A DNA stretch of 53,495 bases, from contig JBBARC010000019.1 of assembly GCA_040400005.1 (NCBI GenBank), positions 1-53,495 of the forward strand. Reading direction: 5' to 3'. Within the stretch, counting starts at the first letter, position 1. Every line of letters starts with the position of its first letter. The notes beneath the pieces are model-generated. The model was not told the origin of the DNA. It saw only the letters and a program-made list of their open reading frames with translations, and did no database searches. A program made the position numbers and the translations under genes. The DNA comes from JBBARC01 sp040400005 (lineage in GTDB: Bacteria > Pseudomonadota > Alphaproteobacteria > Acetobacterales > Acetobacteraceae). Positions 50,726 through 53,495 of this stretch are shown one piece after another.

Positions 50726-52003
50726 ATGGATATCGAGCTTCCGTCACGCCGCGCCGTTGTTATCGCCGGTGTCTCTGCCTTCGCCGGCGGCCAGGCGCTG
50801 GCCAAACAACACAAGGCCGCGAAACCTGCGCACGCAGCGGCCGTTGCAAAGCCGGCCGCGGCCAAACCTGCCGGCACCGAAGACGAAGAAGCCGACGCCG
50901 CGTTTAATGGTGCACCATCCGGCCCCGCCGATACCCCGCTGGGCCCGCTAGATACCACCGCACTTTGGGGTTACATTATCGATTTCAATACCGGTGCGGT
51001 GCTGTTGGATAAACAATCCGACGTGGAAATGCCGCCCAGTTCGATGACCAAGCTGATGACCGCGTATATCGTGTACTCCAAGCTAAAATCAGGCGAATTA
51101 CGGCTCGACCAAACCCTGCCGGTATCGGAACGCGCCTGGCGCACCCAGGGATCGAAAATGTTTGTCGAGCTCAACGGCACGCTAAAAGTAGAAGACCTTA
51201 TTCGCGGCATGATTATTCAATCAGGCAACGATGCCTGTATCGTGCTAGCCGAAGGCATTGCCGGATCTGAAGAACAATTCGTTGCAATGATGAACGACAC
51301 CGCCAAAAAAATCGGCCTGACCAAAAGCGTGTTCAGAAATTGCACCGGCTGGCCCGATCCCGCCCACCACATGTCGTGCCGCGATATCGCAACCCTTGCG
51401 CGCCGCATTATTAAAGATTTCCCCGAATATTACCACTACGATTCGGAAAAAACCTACACCTATCACGGCATCGTTCAGTATAACCGCAACCCGCTGGTGC
51501 AGCGCGGCCTAGCCGATGGCTTGAAAACCGGCCACACCGATGCCGGCGGCTATGGCGTTGTTGGTAGCGCCGAACATGGCGGACGGCGGGTAATTTTGGT
51601 GCTGAACGGCATGCCCACCAGCAAAGCTCGCGTGGAAGAAAGCGTGCGGCTGATGAGCTGGGCCTTCGCCAATTTCGAAAACGTGCAGCTGTTTTCAGCC
51701 AGTGACATTATCGAAAATGCCCCCGTCTGGCTCGGCCGCAAACCCACCGTGGCGCTAGTCGGCGGCCAAGATGTGGTGATGACCCTGCCGCATGGCTGGC
51801 GTAGCCGGGTGAAAGTGGTGGTGCACTACGATAGCCCAGTGCCCGCCCCGATTTTTCGCGGCGACGTGATCGGCACCCTCACCGTGGGCGGTGAACGCCT
51901 GCCGCAGGCCGAGATAAAACTATTGGCCGGTGAGGATATCGATCGGCTTGGCGTTATGGGGCGGGCCATGGCACGGCTGACGCATGCGGCTACCGGGAAG
52001 TGA
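50726..52003 (+). CDS. dacC: D-alanyl-D-alanine carboxypeptidase (PBP5/6, DacC type)
   Basis: This 425-residue penicillin-binding protein has the serine motif SMTK (Ser106-Lys109), SGN near residue 161 and KTGHT near 262. It trims pentapeptides in the periplasm. The N-terminus has twin arginines (PSRRAVVIAG) before a hydrophobic stretch, then an Ala/Lys/Pro linker of about 50 residues, longer than usual. ATG 50726 with AAAGGA upstream is preferred over an upstream start overlapping rlpA. Confidence 0.95.
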   Translation: MDIELPSRRAVVIAGVSAFAGGQALAKQHKAAKPAHAAAVAKPAAAKPAGTEDEEADAAFNGAPSGPADTPLGPLDTTALWGYIIDFNTGAVLLDKQSDVEMPPSSMTKLMTAYIVYSKLKSGELRLDQTLPVSERAWRTQGSKMFVELNGTLKVEDLIRGMIIQSGNDACIVLAEGIAGSEEQFVAMMNDTAKKIGLTKSVFRNCTGWPDPAHHMSCRDIATLARRIIKDFPEYYHYDSEKTYTYHGIVQYNRNPLVQRGLADGLKTGHTDAGGYGVVGSAEHGGRRVILVLNGMPTSKARVEESVRLMSWAFANFENVQLFSASDIIENAPVWLGRKPTVALVGGQDVVMTLPHGWRSRVKVVVHYDSPVPAPIFRGDVIGTLTVGGERLPQAEIKLLAGEDIDRLGVMGRAMARLTHAATGK

Positions 52004-52011
52004 AGGAAAAG

Positions 52012-52160
52012 GGAAGAACCTTCTTTTCTGAAGAAAAGAAGCAAAAGACTTTTTATAATGCTGGGCCTGGGGCTTCCCTGCCACCGAGTGCTCCTGGCCC
52101 CATTTATAAAAGTCTTTTTGCTTCTTTTTCTTCAGAAAAAGAAGATTCTTTCTTACTTTA
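52012..52160. repeat. Composite palindromic element g (core inverted)
   Basis: The left arm is intact short-version (hairpin 52020-52041, 9-bp stem, TGAA loop). The right arm is intact long-version (52121-52144, 10-bp stem, TTCA loop). The core reads CCCTGCCACCG on the plus strand, the reverse of the cores in a, d and e. The tail TCTTACTT ends just before the tmk start. Confidence 0.92.
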
Positions 52161-52772
52161 GTGGCGCACTTCATCACGCTCGAAGGCGGCGAAGGCAGTG
52201 GCAAAACCACGCAAGCACGGCTGTTGGTGGATTACCTAAAGGCGCAGGGCATTGCAGCCAGGTTTACGCGGGAACCAGGCGGTGCGCCGGGGGCGGAGAT
52301 TTTGCGCGATATGTTGTTGCATGGCGCGCATGAGTTTTCGGCTGAAGCCGAGGTGATGCTGCATTTCGCGGCGCGTGCGGAACATGTGGCGCGGCTTATT
52401 CGGCCGGCGCTGGCGGCGGGTGAGTGTGTGGTGTGCGATCGGTTTTTTGATTCCACTATGGCCTATCAGGGGTTTGGGCTGGGCGCCGATCGTGCGGCGA
52501 TTGCGGTTTTAAGCGGCGTGATTGGGCTGGTGCCTGATGTTACGTTTGTTTTGCGGGTAAGCCCCGATATTGCGGCGGCGCGCATGGCGCGGCGCGCGGG
52601 GGTGAGTGATCGGTATGAGGCGCGCGATGCGGCGTTTCATGGGCGGGTGGCGGATGGGTTTGCCGATATTGCAGCACACAACCCTGATCGGTGCGTGGTG
52701 ATTAATGCTGATGAGGCCGTGGCGGATGTGCACGCGGCGATTGTGGCGGCGTTGGTAGCGCGGGCGGCATGA
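52161..52772 (+). CDS. tmk: Thymidylate kinase
   Basis: This 203-residue P-loop kinase phosphorylates dTMP. It has Walker A GGEGSGKTT (residues 8-16), the FTREPGGAPGAEILRD dTMP-binding part, DRFFDST and the lid region MARRAGVSDRYEARD. GTG 52161 directly follows the tail of element g, leaving little room for a ribosome site of its own. It overlaps holB by 4 bp. Confidence 0.95.
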   Translation: MAHFITLEGGEGSGKTTQARLLVDYLKAQGIAARFTREPGGAPGAEILRDMLLHGAHEFSAEAEVMLHFAARAEHVARLIRPALAAGECVVCDRFFDSTMAYQGFGLGADRAAIAVLSGVIGLVPDVTFVLRVSPDIAAARMARRAGVSDRYEARDAAFHGRVADGFADIAAHNPDRCVVINADEAVADVHAAIVAALVARAA

Positions 52773-53495
52773 CACCGCGGGAAAACCCAAATTTATTTGG
52801 CCATGACCTGGCGGAGGCCACGCTGGCGGATGCGATTGCGGGCGGGCGTCTGCACCACGCTTGGATTTTTTCTGGGCCGGAGGGGATTGGTAAGGCGACG
52901 CTGGCGTACCGGTTTGCACGCAGGTTGTTGGCGGGGCCAGGGCAGGGCGGGGGGCTTGCGGTTGCACCATCCCACCCGGTTTTTCGCCGTGTATCGGCTG
53001 CCACTCACGCTGATTTACTCACGGTAGAACGCGAGTGGGACGATAAAAAGAAGCGCATGAAAAAGCAGATTTCTGCTGATAGCGCGCGGGCTGTGCCGGG
53101 TTTTTTGCGGCTGACGGCGGCTGAGGGTGGCGCGCGAGTGGTGATTGTGGATGGCGCCGAGGATTTGAATGCGGCGTCGGCCAATGCGCTGCTGAAAATT
53201 TTGGAGGAGCCGCCACCGGCCACTGTGTTGATATTGGTGACGGCCGCCCCAGGGCGGTTGCTGCCGACATTGCGCAGCCGTTGCCGGCAGCTAAAACTTT
53301 TACCAATCGATGATACCGCGATGCGCGCCACGTTGGCGGCTTTGGGGCAGGATGTGCCCGTTGCGGATACGGCACGGTTGCTGGATCTGGCGCAAGGATC
53401 GCCCGGGCGGGCGTTGATGCTGCTGGCTGATAACGGGTTGAAATTGGCGGGGCTGGTGGATGAGGTGATGAATGCCCTGCCAGGCTTAGATTTGC
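52769..53495 (+). CDS. holB: DNA polymerase III delta' subunit, 5' part
   Basis: The frame opens at ATG 52769 within the tmk stop (ATGA overlap) and runs off the right edge, giving 242 residues. It shows the AAA+ clamp-loader layout: GRLHHAWIFSGPEGIGKATL, VVIVDGAEDLNAASANALLK, and ILEEPPPATVLILVTAAPGR with the LRSRCR sensor. Delta' is the rigid stator of the clamp loader and may not hydrolyse ATP. The end of the gene lies outside the window. Confidence 0.93.
   Translation, partial: MTPRENPNLFGHDLAEATLADAIAGGRLHHAWIFSGPEGIGKATLAYRFARRLLAGPGQGGGLAVAPSHPVFRRVSAATHADLLTVEREWDDKKKRMKKQISADSARAVPGFLRLTAAEGGARVVIVDGAEDLNAASANALLKILEEPPPATVLILVTAAPGRLLPTLRSRCRQLKLLPIDDTAMRATLAALGQDVPVADTARLLDLAQGSPGRALMLLADNGLKLAGLVDEVMNALPGLDL

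Overview
The window is chromosomal DNA of a moderately GC-rich alphaproteobacterium. The MucR regulator, the ELM1-family protein, the suf operon layout and the tol-pal-tilS-ftsH-folP block all point that way. Acetobacteraceae or a close relative is my best guess. That guess rests on gene content and on AT-rich intergenic palindromes, not on a database search.

Layout. 1-2350 is a patch with scars at both ends: a broken IS21-type istB fragment, a divergent LysR/glutathione-transferase pair, and the C-terminal remnant of a PhzF-family gene. 2442-13592 is a mixed accessory/housekeeping stretch: secreted PQQ-type propeller, VOC protein, an unrecognised 626-aa protein, ELM1-family protein, DEAD-box helicase, membrane acyltransferase, small secreted proteins, GAF-GGDEF cyclase and a medium-chain reductase. 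It is followed by a tRNA-Val(CAC) gene. 14072-23482 holds MucR, an outer-membrane factor/adaptor pair without its RND pump, a GT87-like membrane protein, and a TetR-controlled acyl-CoA dehydrogenase/oxidoreductase operon with an MBL hydrolase. 23552-29972 is a complete, tightly overlapped suf Fe-S assembly operon (Rrf2 regulator, sufB, C, D, S, U, T, A). 30112-35385 holds a Nudix hydrolase, a sulfotransferase-like protein, an RNA m5U methyltransferase and a large repeat-tailed DEAD-box helicase. 35784-47054 is ruvB-ybgC-tolQRAB-pal-cpoB-tilS-ftsH-folP. 47060-53495 has a broken carbonic anhydrase, an LpxR-like lipid A deacylase, the peptidoglycan set mltB-rlpA-dacC, then tmk and the start of holB.

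How it fits together. Much of the right half serves the cell envelope: Tol-Pal for outer-membrane constriction, MltB/RlpA/DacC for murein remodelling, LpxR for lipid A. The left half carries regulation and small-molecule metabolism.

The most distinctive feature is a family of AT-rich palindromic elements at seven intergenic sites. Three are solo copies of about 45 bp. Four are composites of about 145 bp in which two inverted arms flank a GC-rich core. They look like a MITE/BIME-type repeat. I found no CRISPR array, rRNA, prophage or intact insertion sequence.
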